The notes: generated from the letters alone by a model not told the origin. A stretch of 64,000 nt of DNA from Mycobacteriales bacterium (GCA_012842085.1 DUTM01000007.1:50573-114572); one strand, 5' to 3'; numbered from the stretch's first letter, positions 20,997 to 30,696 are shown. Numbers and translations are program-made.

Positions 20997-23480
20997 ATGT
21001 CTGACCAGACCAAAAACCCTCCCACCAGTGAGGACAACTACGATCGCGTAACACAGATCGACCTCAACCAGGAGATGCAAAGCTCCTATATCGACTACGC
21101 GATGAGTGTTATTGTTGGCCGCGCCCTCCCCGAAGTGCGGGACGGACTCAAGCCAGTGCAGCGGCGCATTCTCTACGCCATGTTCGACAGCGGTTTCCTC
21201 CACAACCGCAGCTACGTGAAGAGTGCCCGCTCCGTTGCGGAAACGATGGGTCACTACCATCCCCACGGCGACACCGCCATCTACGACACTTTGGTGCGGA
21301 TGGCCCAGCCGTGGACCATGCGCTACCCGCTTGTTGACGGCCAAGGAAACTTCGGCTCCGCCGGTAACGACCCGGCTGCAGCCATGCGTTACACCGAAGC
21401 GCGCATGACGGCCCTGGCTGAAGAAATGCTGCGCGACATTCGCGAAGAAACCGTCGACTTCCAGTCCAACTACGACGGGAAAACCACCGAACCGGCGGTA
21501 CTGCCCAGCCGTGTTCCGCAGCTGTTGATGAACGGATCGAGTGGTATTGCCGTCGGCATGGCCACCAACATTCCGCCCCACAACCTGAACGAAATCGCGG
21601 AAGCCGTCTACTGGTGCCTAGAAAACCCGGACGCCGATGAGGAAACCACCCTGAAGGCCGTCATGGAACGGATCAAGGGACCGGACTTCCCCACTGCCGG
21701 CCTGATTGTGGGCGATCAGGGCATTAAAGACGCCTACACCACTGGTCGCGGCTCCATTAAGATGCGCGGCAAAACCTCCATTGAAGAGGAGGGCAAACGC
21801 AACATCATCGTCATCACCGAACTGCCCTACCAGGTGAACCCCGATAACCTGGTGCAAAACATTGCAGTTGCGGTGAACGAAGGACGCATCAAGGGCATCT
21901 CCAAGATTGAGGACCAGTCCTCCGACCGTGTTGGTTTGCGCATTGTTATTACCTTGAAGCGCGACGCGGTACCCAAGGTGGTGCTCAACAACCTCTACAA
22001 GAAGTCCCAGCTGCAGGCCAACTTTGGCGCCAACATGCTTTCCATTGTGGATGGCGTACCGCGCACCCTCCGCATCGACCAAATGGTGCGCCACTATGTG
22101 AACCACCAGCTGGACGTTATTGTGCGCCGCACCAAGTTCCGCCTCCGCAAGAAGGAAGAACGCGCCCACATTTTGCGTGGTCTCAAAAAGGCCATCGACA
22201 TGCTGGACGAAACCATTGCGCTTATTCGTCGCAGCCCCAATGTGGAAGAAGCCCGCATCGGTTTGATGGAGCTGCTGGATGTTGACGAAGCCCAAGCCAA
22301 TGCCATCCTGGAGATGCAGCTGCGGCGTTTGGCGGCCCTCGAACTGCAGAAGATTCTGGACGAATTGAAGCAGATCGAACTGGACATCGCCGACCTGAAA
22401 GACATTCTCGCCAAGGAAGAACGCCAGCGCGAAATAGTGCGCGACGAATTGGTCGACATTGTCAACAAATTCGGCGACGACCGTCGCACCAAGATCATCC
22501 CCGCCGACGGTGAACTCACCGACGAAGACCTCATCCCCGAAGAGGACGTCGTTGTCACCATCACCGACACCGGCTACGCCAAACGCACCAAGACGGACCT
22601 CTACCGGTCCCAGCGTCGTGGCGGCAAAGGTGTTAAGGGTGCCATGTTGAAGCAAGACGACATTGTGAAACACTTCTTCGTCTGCTCCACCCACGACTGG
22701 ATACTCTTCTTCACCACCAAGGGTCGCGTCTACCGGCTGAAAGCCTATGAACTGCCGGAAGCCAACCGCACTGCGCGGGGCCAACACGTCGCCAACCTGC
22801 TGGCCTTCCAGCCGGGTGAGCGGATTGCGCAGGTCATCCAACTGAAGACCTACCAAGATGCCCCCTACCTGGTACTTGCCACCCGCAATGGGCTTGTCAA
22901 GAAATCCCGCCTGGAGGACTACGACTCCAACCGCACTGGCGGACTGGTCGCCATCAACCTCAAGGGAGATGACGAAATGGTGGGTGCGGTGCTCTGCTCC
23001 GCAGAAGATGACCTCATCCTGGTGTCCGACTATGGACAATCCATCCGCTTCCACGCCTCCGATGATGTGCTGCGCCCGATGGGCCGTGCCACCAGTGGTG
23101 TCTACGGAATGCGCTTCAATGGCGAAGACCAGCTGCTCAGCATGAACGTGGTGAAGGACGACAACTTCCTGCTGGTTGCCACCTCCGGCGGTTACGCCAA
23201 ACGCACCAGTATGAGCGACTACCCAGTGCAGGGGCGCGGCGGAAAAGGTGTGCTGACCATCCAGTACGACCGTCGTCGCGGCCACCTAGTGGGTGCCGAA
23301 TCCGTTGCGCTGGATGACGAAATCTATGCCGTCACCAGCAACGGTGGAGTAATCCGCACTGCTGCCAAACAGGTTCGCAAGGCCGGGCGCCAAACCAAGG
23401 GCGTGCGCCTTATCAACCTGGAGAAGGGCGACAGTCTGCTGGCGATTGCCCGCAACGCGGATGAACCCGAAGATGTGTAG
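20997..23480 (+). CDS. gyrA: DNA gyrase subunit A
   Basis: GyrA cuts and rejoins DNA. In this 827-residue protein the catalytic tyrosine lies in AMRYTEARM (about residue 130), the quinolone-resistance region reads [21 protein letters not shown], and the C-terminal beta-pinwheel carries the GyrA box QRRGGKG. Threonine occupies the position equivalent to Ser83 of E. coli and aspartate remains at the Asp87 position; I cannot say whether Thr is normal for this lineage. In mycobacteria a DUF3566 membrane-protein gene follows gyrA; it is absent here and tRNA genes follow instead. Confidence 0.98.
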   Translation: MSDQTKNPPTSEDNYDRVTQIDLNQEMQSSYIDYAMSVIVGRALPEVRDGLKPVQRRILYAMFDSGFLHNRSYVKSARSVAETMGHYHPHGDTAIYDTLVRMAQPWTMRYPLVDGQGNFGSAGNDPAAAMRYTEARMTALAEEMLRDIREETVDFQSNYDGKTTEPAVLPSRVPQLLMNGSSGIAVGMATNIPPHNLNEIAEAVYWCLENPDADEETTLKAVMERIKGPDFPTAGLIVGDQGIKDAYTTGRGSIKMRGKTSIEEEGKRNIIVITELPYQVNPDNLVQNIAVAVNEGRIKGISKIEDQSSDRVGLRIVITLKRDAVPKVVLNNLYKKSQLQANFGANMLSIVDGVPRTLRIDQMVRHYVNHQLDVIVRRTKFRLRKKEERAHILRGLKKAIDMLDETIALIRRSPNVEEARIGLMELLDVDEAQANAILEMQLRRLAALELQKILDELKQIELDIADLKDILAKEERQREIVRDELVDIVNKFGDDRRTKIIPADGELTDEDLIPEEDVVVTITDTGYAKRTKTDLYRSQRRGGKGVKGAMLKQDDIVKHFFVCSTHDWILFFTTKGRVYRLKAYELPEANRTARGQHVANLLAFQPGERIAQVIQLKTYQDAPYLVLATRNGLVKKSRLEDYDSNRTGGLVAINLKGDDEMVGAVLCSAEDDLILVSDYGQSIRFHASDDVLRPMGRATSGVYGMRFNGEDQLLSMNVVKDDNFLLVATSGGYAKRTSMSDYPVQGRGGKGVLTIQYDRRRGHLVGAESVALDDEIYAVTSNGGVIRTAAKQVRKAGRQTKGVRLINLEKGDSLLAIARNADEPEDV

Positions 23481-23708
23481 CCGCGTAGCCTAGCTACGCT
23501 GTGTAGCTGAGCTGCCTCGAGTGGCTGAGCTACCCCAGAAACTGGCCGGCGACGTTGCCGGGTGGACCTGCCTCCCAAGTGGAGCGGGGAAGCCCGTCAA
23601 CGCCGGCTATTTCATTCCCACACAAGCCAAAACAGCGTCATTTAGCAGCCTTTTACCAGCCATTTTGCATATTTGCTACAACTTAGGCTATTGTTTTGAG
23701 AGTTACAC
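23481..23708. promoter_or_regulatory. gyrA-tRNA-Ile gap with candidate tRNA promoter
   Basis: The first 60 bases are a patchwork of AGCT-rich short repeats (TAGCTGAGC, TAGCTACG) that may form a weak hairpin after gyrA. Near the right end TTGCAT (about 23665) and TATTGT (about 23690) are 18 bases apart, ending about 15 bases before tRNA-Ile, and are the best candidate promoter for the two tRNA genes. No gene is seen. Confidence 0.45.
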
Positions 23709-23785
23709 GGGCCTATAGCTCAGTCGGTTAGAGCGCTTCGCTGATAACGAAGAGGTCGCTGGTTCGATTCCAGCTAGGCCCACCA
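23709..23785 (+). tRNA. ileT: tRNA-Ile (GAT)
   Basis: Acceptor strands GGGCCTA and TAGGCCC pair fully, followed by discriminator A and an encoded CCA. The anticodon loop CTGATAA reads GAT, and the T loop has GGTTCGATTCC. The Ile-Ala pair after gyrA is common to this order. Confidence 0.97.
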
Positions 23786-23813
23786 ATTATCTTCACTGGC
23801 AGAAACCAAACTT

Positions 23814-23886
23814 GGGGCATTAGCTCAATTGGTAGAGCGCCGCCTTTGCAAGGCGGAGGTCAGGGGTTCGATTCCCCTATGCTCCA
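23814..23886 (+). tRNA. alaT: tRNA-Ala (TGC)
   Basis: Acceptor strands GGGGCAT and ATGCTCC pair with one G-T, and the discriminator is A. The anticodon is TGC within CTTTGCAAG. CCA is not encoded, unlike the Ile gene 28 bases upstream. Confidence 0.97.
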
Positions 23887-23893
23887 CAAAAAG

Positions 23894-23922
23894 AAACCCC
23901 TTCCCAAAAGGAAGGGGTTTTT
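23894..23922 (+). terminator. Intrinsic terminator after tRNA-Ala
   Basis: An 11-bp stem AAACCCCTTCC/GGAAGGGGTTT around CAAAA is followed by TT and CTT. It begins eight bases after tRNA-Ala and ends the tRNA transcript. Confidence 0.92.
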
Positions 23923-23994
23923 CTTGTGTTAACTGGTGTACTAGGGTGTCGTCAAAAATCAATTGGCTGGCACCAAGTACCAAGCAGTATCTTA

Positions 23995-24180
23995 CTACGC
24001 GACCGCTTCTTCTGTATTCTGCGCTTCCAACTTAGCTTGCAGCTGGTTCAAACTCTTGAGAGCTAAAGGTGCACCGAACTGGATGAGCCCGAACACCATG
24101 ACAGCCATTTTCCAGCCACCAAAAATGGGGATAAGCGGCGTGATTTTCTTGCCGGCGTTGAAAAGATCTTTAATGTTCAT
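23995..24180 (-). CDS. Small hypothetical membrane protein, 61 residues
   Basis: I do not recognise this protein. It has a short charged start, a hydrophobic segment (about residues 15-43, with Pro and Gly near its beginning) and a Gln/Glu-rich amphipathic C-terminal helix. Codon choice resembles neighbouring genes. It faces the tRNA terminator and is divergent from ppiA with 130 bases between. No strong ribosome-binding site is visible upstream of the ATG, which lowers confidence. Its size recalls small membrane proteins of unknown role near gyrA in related bacteria. Confidence 0.55.
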   Translation of the reverse strand: MNIKDLFNAGKKITPLIPIFGGWKMAVMVFGLIQFGAPLALKSLNQLQAKLEAQNTEEAVA

Positions 24181-24319
24181 GTATTAAGAGTGCCACAGGT
24201 TTGCGAGAAAGTGGCTAAAAAGTCTCTAAAAGAAGATGAATTAGCAATATTTTTGTAGCTTCGAAACAAGTTCAGACAGTTGTTCGCAAAGACCAGAATT
24301 TAATGGCACTATGGAATGC

Positions 24320-24847
24320 ATGAGCAAAGCAACCGCAAAAGCAACGATGCACACCAACAAGGGCGACATTGTTATTGAACTGTTCGGTAACCATGCCCCG
24401 AAAACCGTGAACAACTTCATCGGTCTTGCTGATGGATCTGCCCCCTACACCACCCCGAACGCCCAGGGCGGCGAAGAAGGCCCCTTCTATGATGGCGCCA
24501 TCTTCCACCGCATCATCGACGGCTTCATGATTCAGGGTGGCGACCCGACCGGAACCGGAACCGGTGGCCCCGGCTACCGCTTCGAAGACGAGTTCTCCTC
24601 CGAGCTCACCTTCGACCGTCCCTACCTGCTAGCGATGGCCAACGCCGGACCAGGAACCAACGGCTCCCAATTCTTCATCACTGTTGCTGCCACTCCCTGG
24701 CTCAACATGCACCACACCATTTTTGGTGAGGTTGTGGACGAACGCTCCAAGGCAGTGATTGACGAAATCGCTAAAGTTCCCACCAACCGTGCCGACAAAC
24801 CACTCGATGATGTCGTCATCGAGTCCATTGACGTCGAAGAACTGTAA
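24320..24847 (+). CDS. ppiA: Peptidyl-prolyl cis-trans isomerase, cyclophilin type
   Basis: This single-domain cyclophilin of about 175 residues catalyses proline isomerization in the cytoplasm. It has [22 protein letters not shown] (split here as [13 protein letters not shown] and DPTGTGTGG), [15 protein letters not shown] and HTIFGEV, the key active-site stretches including Arg, Phe, Gln and His. No signal peptide is seen. ATG at 24320 gives the usual N-terminus; ATG at 24311 is also in frame, and neither has a strong ribosome-binding site. The rhomboid gene begins nine bases after its stop, so the two are likely co-transcribed. Confidence 0.96.
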   Translation: MSKATAKATMHTNKGDIVIELFGNHAPKTVNNFIGLADGSAPYTTPNAQGGEEGPFYDGAIFHRIIDGFMIQGGDPTGTGTGGPGYRFEDEFSSELTFDRPYLLAMANAGPGTNGSQFFITVAATPWLNMHHTIFGEVVDERSKAVIDEIAKVPTNRADKPLDDVVIESIDVEEL

Positions 24848-24856
24848 AAGAGAACT

Positions 24857-25633
24857 ATGTTAACAGCCACGGGGCGGGCCAGCCTCCAGAAAACCCTGTC
24901 GAGATCGCCCGTCACGTGGCTTTTTATTGCCGTAAATGTAGCGATCTACATTATCGTCTCCATCCAAGGCCAAGCATTCCTGGGGCCGGCTGACGGATCT
25001 TCCATTCTGCAAAACTCTGTGCTGGTGCCTTTCGTCACCGTCCAAGGTGAATATTGGCGCATCATCACCAGCGGTTTCATGCACTTCGGCCTCATGCATG
25101 TGGCTTTCAACATGTACGCCCTGTGGGTGTTGGGACGAGATGTGGAGATTGCGCTGGGTTCCGGCCGCTTCGCTGCCCTCTACATGGCGTCACTGTTGGC
25201 AGGATCCGCATCCGTTTTGTGGTTCTCCCCGCCGAACGTTGCGACCGCCGGTGCATCTGGGGCTATTTTCGGGTTGATGGGTGCGGAACTTATTGTGCTG
25301 CTGCGCCTCAAACTGAAAGTCACGGGCTTCGTGACGGTGCTGCTGCTCAACGTCATAATGGGCTTCACCCTCCCCGGCATTTCTATTCAAGCCCACCTGG
25401 GTGGTTTCGCAGCTGGTCTGATTGTGGCTGTGGCTTTCGTTTATGTGCCGCAGTGGATGTCCAAAATTACTAAAAAGCCGGTCACCAAAAAGTCTGTCAA
25501 CCTGTGGGGATGGGGTGCTACCCTACTGGTCACCATCGCCATCATTATTGCCCTGTGGGCAGGGGTGGACCATATTCGGGAAGTGTTCCTGGAGATGTTG
25601 CAGCAGCTTCAACTACCAGGCCGCCCAGCTTAA
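24857..25633 (+). CDS. Rhomboid-family intramembrane serine protease
   Basis: This 258-residue polytopic protein has the rhomboid features: an HxxFN-like stretch (MHVAFNMYALW, about 77-88), the catalytic serine motif GASGAIFGLMG (about 132-142) and a catalytic histidine in QAHLGGFAAGL (about 176-186). Seven membrane segments are likely. It cleaves membrane proteins within the bilayer; the substrate here is unknown. Rv0110-type rhomboids near ppiA occur throughout the order. It is convergent with the PH-domain gene, with 19 bases between stops. Confidence 0.92.
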   Translation: MLTATGRASLQKTLSRSPVTWLFIAVNVAIYIIVSIQGQAFLGPADGSSILQNSVLVPFVTVQGEYWRIITSGFMHFGLMHVAFNMYALWVLGRDVEIALGSGRFAALYMASLLAGSASVLWFSPPNVATAGASGAIFGLMGAELIVLLRLKLKVTGFVTVLLLNVIMGFTLPGISIQAHLGGFAAGLIVAVAFVYVPQWMSKITKKPVTKKSVNLWGWGATLLVTIAIIIALWAGVDHIREVFLEMLQQLQLPGRPA

Positions 25634-25652
25634 GCGCCCTACCTAGCTCGGT

Positions 25653-26192
25653 TTAATCTTCGACTGGTTTACTGAGATTGCGCATGCCGTGCGCTTCCAA
25701 ATCCGGCACCACTTTGCTGGAAGAAATACCCAGATCACTAAACGTCAACACTTCTAGAATGTCGCGTTCCCGATCCTTCAGCGGGGGCAGTGATGTAGGA
25801 AGTGTCTGTGTTTTTGCAAACTCTCTGCCCAAATCTGACCAGTCCTCAACTCGGGCAATATCGATGGTGAGGAAACCAGCGCGACGGAACAGCCCGATTG
25901 GGCGTTCCATGCGGAAACCGTGGATGGCGTAGCGCGGATAAACATGGTCGCGAAAAGTGCGCCGAATAATCATGTTCTCATCGGTGATTTCGAAGCGGGG
26001 GCGCCGGATAAGGCCAGTGAAGCCGTAGTAGACGGAAATCATCGCGGCCAGTAGCAGCAGAATGCGGCCAAATGGTTCGGTGCCTGTCGCGATGAAAAAC
26101 ACAACAAGCAGAGCGATGCCGAAAAGAAGGACAGCGATACGGGCGGCTACGTTGGGAGACCACGTGCGACGGACTTCGGAAGTCGCTTCCAT
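25653..26192 (-). CDS. PH-domain membrane protein (Rv0010c-like)
   Basis: The 179-residue protein has two closely spaced membrane helices (about 17-36 and 42-60) followed by a bacterial PH-like domain (about 62-140) of the type in Rv0010c, the mycobacterial gene at the same place between ppiA and crgA. The molecular role is unknown. ATG at 26192 is preferred because GAGG lies nine bases upstream; the frame is open to 26207. Two DnaA boxes begin 16 bases upstream of this start. Confidence 0.82.
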   Translation of the reverse strand: MEATSEVRRTWSPNVAARIAVLLFGIALLVVFFIATGTEPFGRILLLLAAMISVYYGFTGLIRRPRFEITDENMIIRRTFRDHVYPRYAIHGFRMERPIGLFRRAGFLTIDIARVEDWSDLGREFAKTQTLPTSLPPLKDRERDILEVLTFSDLGISSSKVVPDLEAHGMRNLSKPVED

Positions 26193-26207
26193 GAAGAATT
26201 GCCTCAC

Positions 26208-26369
26208 TTATCCACAGGCTTATCCACAGTGTGGATGAATTACATGGGTGTAATTCCAGTTCTTAAGATTTTTAAGCTTATTTCCTGGCTTAATAATACT
26301 TGTTTAATGTCTAAATAAGTTCCGGCAGTGGAAAACTTTTTATTCACACCCTGTGGATAATGTGGATAA
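26208..26369. other. Cluster of DnaA boxes upstream of the PH-domain gene
   Basis: Four strict boxes occur in 162 bases: 26208-26216 and 26220-26228 (TTATCCACA, +), 26352-26360 and 26361-26369 (TGTGGATAA, directly abutting). A relaxed box TGTGGATGA lies at 26230-26238. The DNA between is AT-rich. It is about 11 kb from the presumed oriC. The gene-free gap is 26193-26587; outside this cluster it holds only the crgA terminator. Confidence 0.85.
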
Positions 26370-26472
26370 CTTTTTTAGCTGGCAGTTTTCGGCGCTTTAT
26401 TGCTAACTGTGGTTAAAATCAGTTTCTTCAGGTTGCCCAACCGCCCCGCACACTTCTGCACATTGTGGGCAA

Positions 26473-26510
26473 TAAAAAAGAAGCCCGAAACGTGTAGTTC
26501 CGAGCTTCTT
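26473..26510 (-). terminator. Intrinsic terminator after crgA
   Basis: A stem of AAGAAGC with GCTTCTT, extended by a few inner pairs, is followed on the minus strand by TTTTTTATT. It lies about 80 bases after the crgA stop. Confidence 0.8.
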
Positions 26511-26587
26511 CTTAAGCCTTAAAGATCACGCCGTTTCGCGGTGTCGTAGTTTCGCATGAGCGGAGCTGGCGTGTTTCGCAATGGTCG

Positions 26588-26851
26588 CTAACGCCACCTG
26601 AGTGTCATTAGCAGGCCAATCACCATCAAACCGAAGGCGATGGCGTAGTTCCAGGCGCCGAGGGTATCCACGAACGGGATGATGCCGCGGCCGGCAACTA
26701 GGTAGTACATGATGATCCAAGCAAGACCCAACACCAGGCACAGGCCCATCACAACGAGCCAGGCGACTGGCGTGGTCGAATGCTTAACCTTTACCGGAGT
26801 GCGGCTCACACCCTCGGATAGGTCAGTCTTAGTGACTTTCGACTTTGGCAT
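26588..26851 (-). CDS. crgA: Cell division protein CrgA
   Basis: CrgA is a small divisome protein that interacts with FtsZ, FtsI and other division proteins in actinobacteria. This 87-residue form has a charged N-terminus (about 1-28), two membrane helices (about 30-50 and 65-84) with the conserved MGLCLVLGLAWIIMYYL and WNYAIAFG stretches, and ends in MTLRWR as the family does. Position next to the PH-domain gene and upstream of the kinase operon matches mycobacteria. Confidence 0.95.
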   Translation of the reverse strand: MPKSKVTKTDLSEGVSRTPVKVKHSTTPVAWLVVMGLCLVLGLAWIIMYYLVAGRGIIPFVDTLGAWNYAIAFGLMVIGLLMTLRWR

Positions 26852-26956
26852 TGTTTCCTCTCAAAGACCACCGCACCCTACGGTGGCGTACTCCAATAAT
26901 CTACCAACAACCAGTAAAAACAGCACATTTCACCACTAAAACAAGTGGCGAATATG

Positions 26957-27547
26957 CTACTTGAACGTGACGCGCGTCGGTGCCGGATCCGGCGGAGTCT
27001 GCGCAACTAGCGGCAAATCCCCCTGCACACGTTTAATATCGGTGCGCCCCGGAATTGCGCGCACCACATATCCTGCCCGGTAGAACGCCATCTTGCTGAT
27101 CTGCCCCGACAGCGTCCGGTAGAACTGGGCAATCAGCACATCCGACTTGCGCGGATCATAAGGGCACCCAATATTAATGGTGATCTGGGTGTTTGTAAGT
27201 CGATCCACCTTGCATTCTTTGGCGGTATAGAGACCCACTTCCGGGTGGTACAGGAAGAGCGCCACCCCCATTTTCACCTCAGAGGCAGGAATGGTTTTGG
27301 GGGAGGGACGCAGCTTGTCCTGAATTTTGAAATAAATCTCGGCCAGCTTGTCTGTATTTACAGCTTCGTCACCAGCCACAAAGGAACTAGTGGAGGGGGT
27401 GACGGTAATTGGTGCGGCTGCGGGAGATGCGGCAGCCATACCGGCGCCTGCACCGGCACCCGAGATAAGGAGTGTCGCAGTGGTGAGTCCGGCGACAAGA
27501 CCATGGCGAATACGGTTGCGACGGTAACGCAGAAAAGATGTCGTCAT
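26957..27547 (-). CDS. Secreted hypothetical protein
   Basis: I do not recognise this 196-residue protein. A basic start (RYRRNRIRHG) and a hydrophobic Ala/Gly-rich segment with a probable cleavage site after AAASPAAA make a signal peptide of about 45 residues. The mature part has a small alpha/beta-looking domain with two cysteines (KECKVD and IGCPYD) that could form a disulfide, and ends in a Pro-rich tail. It is monocistronic between crgA and pepC. Function is unknown; an exported cell-envelope role is inference. Confidence 0.7.
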   Translation of the reverse strand: MTTSFLRYRRNRIRHGLVAGLTTATLLISGAGAGAGMAAASPAAAPITVTPSTSSFVAGDEAVNTDKLAEIYFKIQDKLRPSPKTIPASEVKMGVALFLYHPEVGLYTAKECKVDRLTNTQITINIGCPYDPRKSDVLIAQFYRTLSGQISKMAFYRAGYVVRAIPGRTDIKRVQGDLPLVAQTPPDPAPTRVTFK

Positions 27548-27783
27548 AGAAAAATAACCTCGCCTTGATGTGTCGAATCAAGCAAATAAAAACGTCTCAC
27601 CACGAGTCTAAATGCTAAAACCGATGCGCGCTCCCCTGCCAGCGAAATCGCAGGTGACAAGTGGATAAACTGGACAAGACTTGTAGGGTAGTAAGGGTAA
27701 GCTCAGATGCGAGCAATTGGTGCACGCAACTGTGTTAAATGAACTGTGTTAAATGAATCTTTTAGTGAAAGGACAAGGACCAC
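27548..27783. other. Divergent intergenic region before pepC
   Basis: This 236-base gap separates the leftward secreted-protein gene from the rightward aminopeptidase gene. It must hold both promoters. A short direct repeat (TGTGTTAAATGAA, twice near 27730-27755) lies just upstream of pepC. No gene or structured RNA is apparent. Confidence 0.4.
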
Positions 27784-29142
27784 ATGATCAGTGCCGACAA
27801 CCTTGCCGCCTTCCAGGAGGACTTCGCCAGCAACCCGGTGAACCGCCTGATGCAAAACGCGGTGACGGAATCCCCCATTAAGAAAGTCGCCATGGATCGC
27901 GACATTGCCGTCGGCATCGACAAGACCGTGTCCCACCGGCTGGACGATTGGAAAGTCTCCAACCAGAAAAAGTCCGGCCGCTGCTGGCTGTTCGCCGGAC
28001 TGAACACCCTCCGCTACGAGGCCGCCAAAAAACTGAATGTGAAAGATTTTGAGTTCTCCCAAAACTACATGCTGTTTTGGGACAAGCTGGAGAAATCCAA
28101 CTACTTTTTGGAAAGCATGATCGACCTGGCGGACGCCGACGCCGACGACCGCACCGTCCACCACCTGCTTTCCGACCCGATTGGTGACGGCGGCCAGTGG
28201 AACATGTTCGTGGCGCTCATCAACAAATACGGTGCGGTGCCGAAGAGCGCCATGCCGGAAACCAACTCCTCCAGCTCTACCCCCAGCCTGAACGAAGCAC
28301 TGGAAAGTCTCCTGCGGCAGGGTGCCCAGACGCTTCGCCAGCTGGTTGCTTCCCTGGGTGGCCTGGTGGCCCTCGACCAGAAGAGCAATAAAGAAAAGGT
28401 GGATGCCGCCAAGAACGATATCTTGAACGACATTTACCGCGTTCTGGCTATTCACTTGGGCAACCCGCCCGCCGACTTCGAGTGGGAGTGGCAGGACAAG
28501 GACAAGAACTTCACCCGCAAGGGCCGCATGACCCCGCAGGAGTTCGCCGCCGAATATATTGACGTCAACCTCTCTGACTATGTGTGCCTCGTGAACGACC
28601 CCCGCCCCAGCAGCGAATACGGCAAAAAATACACTGTTGATCGCTTGGGCAACGTGGTCGGTGGAGACCCCGTCATCTACCTGAACGCCCCCATTGAGGT
28701 GCTGAAGAACGCGGTGAAGGACATCATTGTGGATGGCGAGCCGGTGTGGTTCGGCTGCGACACCAACAAACAGTCCAGCCGCGAACTGGGTATTTGGGAC
28801 GCCAAACTCTTCGACTACGAGAGCGCCTACGATGTGGAGTTCACCCAGAGTAAGGCCGACCGCCTGATTTACGGTGACTCGCTGATGACCCACGCCATGG
28901 TGTTTGTGGGTGTGGATGTGGACGATGACGGCAATGCCCGCCGCTTCCGGGTGGAGAACAGCTGGGGCGACAAGATCGCTGACCAGGGATTCTTCACCAT
29001 GAATGCGGGATGGTTCGACGAATATGTCTTCGAGGTGGCAGTCCACAAGGATCGTCTGCCGGAGGATCTGCGCGCCGCCTACGAATCCGACGAAGCACCC
29101 ATTGTGCTACCTGCTTGGGATCCCATGGGAGCACTGGCCTAA
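27784..29142 (+). CDS. pepC: Aminopeptidase C (bleomycin hydrolase family, C1B)
   Basis: This cytoplasmic papain-fold cysteine aminopeptidase removes N-terminal residues from peptides. The 452-residue protein has the catalytic cysteine in KSGRCWLFAGLN (about residue 66), histidine in THAMVFVGVD (about 376) and asparagine in VENSWGDK (about 397), and the family N-terminal arm. Length is normal (440-460). The ATG follows AAAGGACAAGGA. The family is common in lactic acid bacteria and bifidobacteria and patchier in mycolic-acid actinobacteria; a role in peptide nutrition in a host-associated organism is inference. Confidence 0.96.
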   Translation: MISADNLAAFQEDFASNPVNRLMQNAVTESPIKKVAMDRDIAVGIDKTVSHRLDDWKVSNQKKSGRCWLFAGLNTLRYEAAKKLNVKDFEFSQNYMLFWDKLEKSNYFLESMIDLADADADDRTVHHLLSDPIGDGGQWNMFVALINKYGAVPKSAMPETNSSSSTPSLNEALESLLRQGAQTLRQLVASLGGLVALDQKSNKEKVDAAKNDILNDIYRVLAIHLGNPPADFEWEWQDKDKNFTRKGRMTPQEFAAEYIDVNLSDYVCLVNDPRPSSEYGKKYTVDRLGNVVGGDPVIYLNAPIEVLKNAVKDIIVDGEPVWFGCDTNKQSSRELGIWDAKLFDYESAYDVEFTQSKADRLIYGDSLMTHAMVFVGVDVDDDGNARRFRVENSWGDKIADQGFFTMNAGWFDEYVFEVAVHKDRLPEDLRAAYESDEAPIVLPAWDPMGALA

Positions 29143-29200
29143 AACCAAAAATCAAGGTACAAATAGAGGATACACAAGCTAAAAAACAAGCTAGCTAACA

Positions 29201-29234
29201 GAAAGACCCCACGGTTAATGCCGCGGGGTCTTTC
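29201..29234. terminator. Bidirectional terminator between pepC and SGNH gene
   Basis: GAAAGACCCC at 29201-29210 pairs with GGGGTCTTTC at 29225-29234 around a 14-base loop that can add three pairs. T-rich sequence occurs on both strands. It lies between two converging genes. Confidence 0.8.
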
Positions 29235-29251
29235 GCTATTAAGTTCCGAAT

Positions 29252-30550
29252 TTAGTTTTTCTTGGCCTGCGCTTTCTTTTCGCGGGCTATCTTCTTATCC
29301 AACTCATCGTGGTTGGGCGCGTTCCAGAACTTGGCGTGGTACTCGTCCAACGTCATCTGGTCGATTGCGGGAGGACCTTGCCGCCAATCCTCCAGGCGGG
29401 AACGCTTGGCGCTGCGCAGATAGTAGCGTTCCGTGTCACTAATCCGCCAGGTAGCAGGTGCCAGGGTGGTTCCCCGCTTGCGGGCAGCCAGCTCCCGCTT
29501 GTAGAGATCCGACACCCCTTTACCCATTAACCAGTGGCCAGGGAGTGTTGGGTGCAGCGGCACATTAGCTTCCGGCAAGCCGGTGAGCGAGAGTGTCCGC
29601 AGGAAGGGTGCACCGCAGGAGGCGTTAACCGCTGCTTTTTCGGCAGCAGGATTGTAGTAGAGCACTCCGGCAGCTTTGGCGGCTATGCGGATTTGGCGGT
29701 TCAGCAGCCCAAAAACGCGCTGCAGGAAGCCCAAGTCGCCGGCGGGCGCGACCCGGCTGATCCAACAGTTGCTGGTGTCATCCGGCAAGGGACTGAAATA
29801 CCCCATGGCGATAACTACCGCGTCTTTGGCCGCCCGTTGCTTCGCGTCCTTATACATGTAGGTGAGTGCCGGCACCATGCTCTTCATCCGCACAATAAGT
29901 TCCGGTGCGGAAATGCGCTCACACGGGTTGTAGGTGGCGTGCACTGGAGGCAGCAGCCAGCTGACGGCACACGCACCAATGATCGGCAGCATGGAGTCGG
30001 CATACACATTGTTGCCACCCAGGCTGATGACCACCAGTTTGGAGTTGCGGTCAATGGTTAACCGTTGCGCCCGCTTCGGTACCGGGAACACAAAAGAGTT
30101 ACCGGTGTGCCAGTAGTGCTTCATATTGGCGCCGGCGCAGGCAGGGTCGCGAATCGGCAAACCGGTTTGTTGGCCCACCATAGCGCTGAAGCCGATGGCG
30201 TTGTGGAAGCATGGCTCGGCCAAAGTTGTGCCGAAGAAGGCGGTGGTGGTGAAGGAGTCACCGATACTCACAAAGTGGGGTGCTTCCGTGCGGAAGCCAC
30301 CATCGTTTAGGGGGTCGATGAGTGCCGGGACATCATTGTCCATGGCGGGAACAAACTCAAAGTCGGTGATGATGTTCGGTTCGGTTAAACGGGGGAGAGG
30401 AAAACCGGGGGTGTTGTAATCCGGATCGTCTTCCTTGTCGGTGCCCCAGGGTACTGCGTCCGCAGCGGGCACCCCAATAATGCCGAGAGAGCTAGCAAGA
30501 AGACCCATGATCGCCACTAAGGCGAATGTTAATTTGTGGAAGGCTTTCAT
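29252..30550 (-). CDS. Secreted SGNH/GDSL-type hydrolase, copy 1
   Basis: The 432-residue protein has a signal peptide (about 1-32) and an SGNH hydrolase domain: block I SIGDSFTT with the catalytic serine (about residue 97), block III SLGGNNVY (Gly and Asn of the oxyanion hole, about 178), and near the end HPTLPGHWLMGKG with a candidate catalytic histidine. Several cysteines suggest disulfides, fitting export. Such enzymes cleave esters of lipids or acylated glycans. Its neighbour 30697-31995 is the same length and a clear paralog. Both lie downstream of the kinase operon on the same strand. The substrate is unknown. Confidence 0.88.
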   Translation of the reverse strand: MKAFHKLTFALVAIMGLLASSLGIIGVPAADAVPWGTDKEDDPDYNTPGFPLPRLTEPNIITDFEFVPAMDNDVPALIDPLNDGGFRTEAPHFVSIGDSFTTTAFFGTTLAEPCFHNAIGFSAMVGQQTGLPIRDPACAGANMKHYWHTGNSFVFPVPKRAQRLTIDRNSKLVVISLGGNNVYADSMLPIIGACAVSWLLPPVHATYNPCERISAPELIVRMKSMVPALTYMYKDAKQRAAKDAVVIAMGYFSPLPDDTSNCWISRVAPAGDLGFLQRVFGLLNRQIRIAAKAAGVLYYNPAAEKAAVNASCGAPFLRTLSLTGLPEANVPLHPTLPGHWLMGKGVSDLYKRELAARKRGTTLAPATWRISDTERYYLRSAKRSRLEDWRQGPPAIDQMTLDEYHAKFWNAPNHDELDKKIAREKKAQAKKN

Positions 30551-30696
30551 AAGTTCTCCTCAATTTAAGAGACCACAAGTTGGCCTTAGCATCAGCCTAC
30601 GAAGGATTTGGGTGGGGCGGAACGAAATCAGCCACCTTATTGGTCACTTGTCTAGTTGGACAGGTGGCGTACAACCATAAGCGCCACGTGCTCCAG

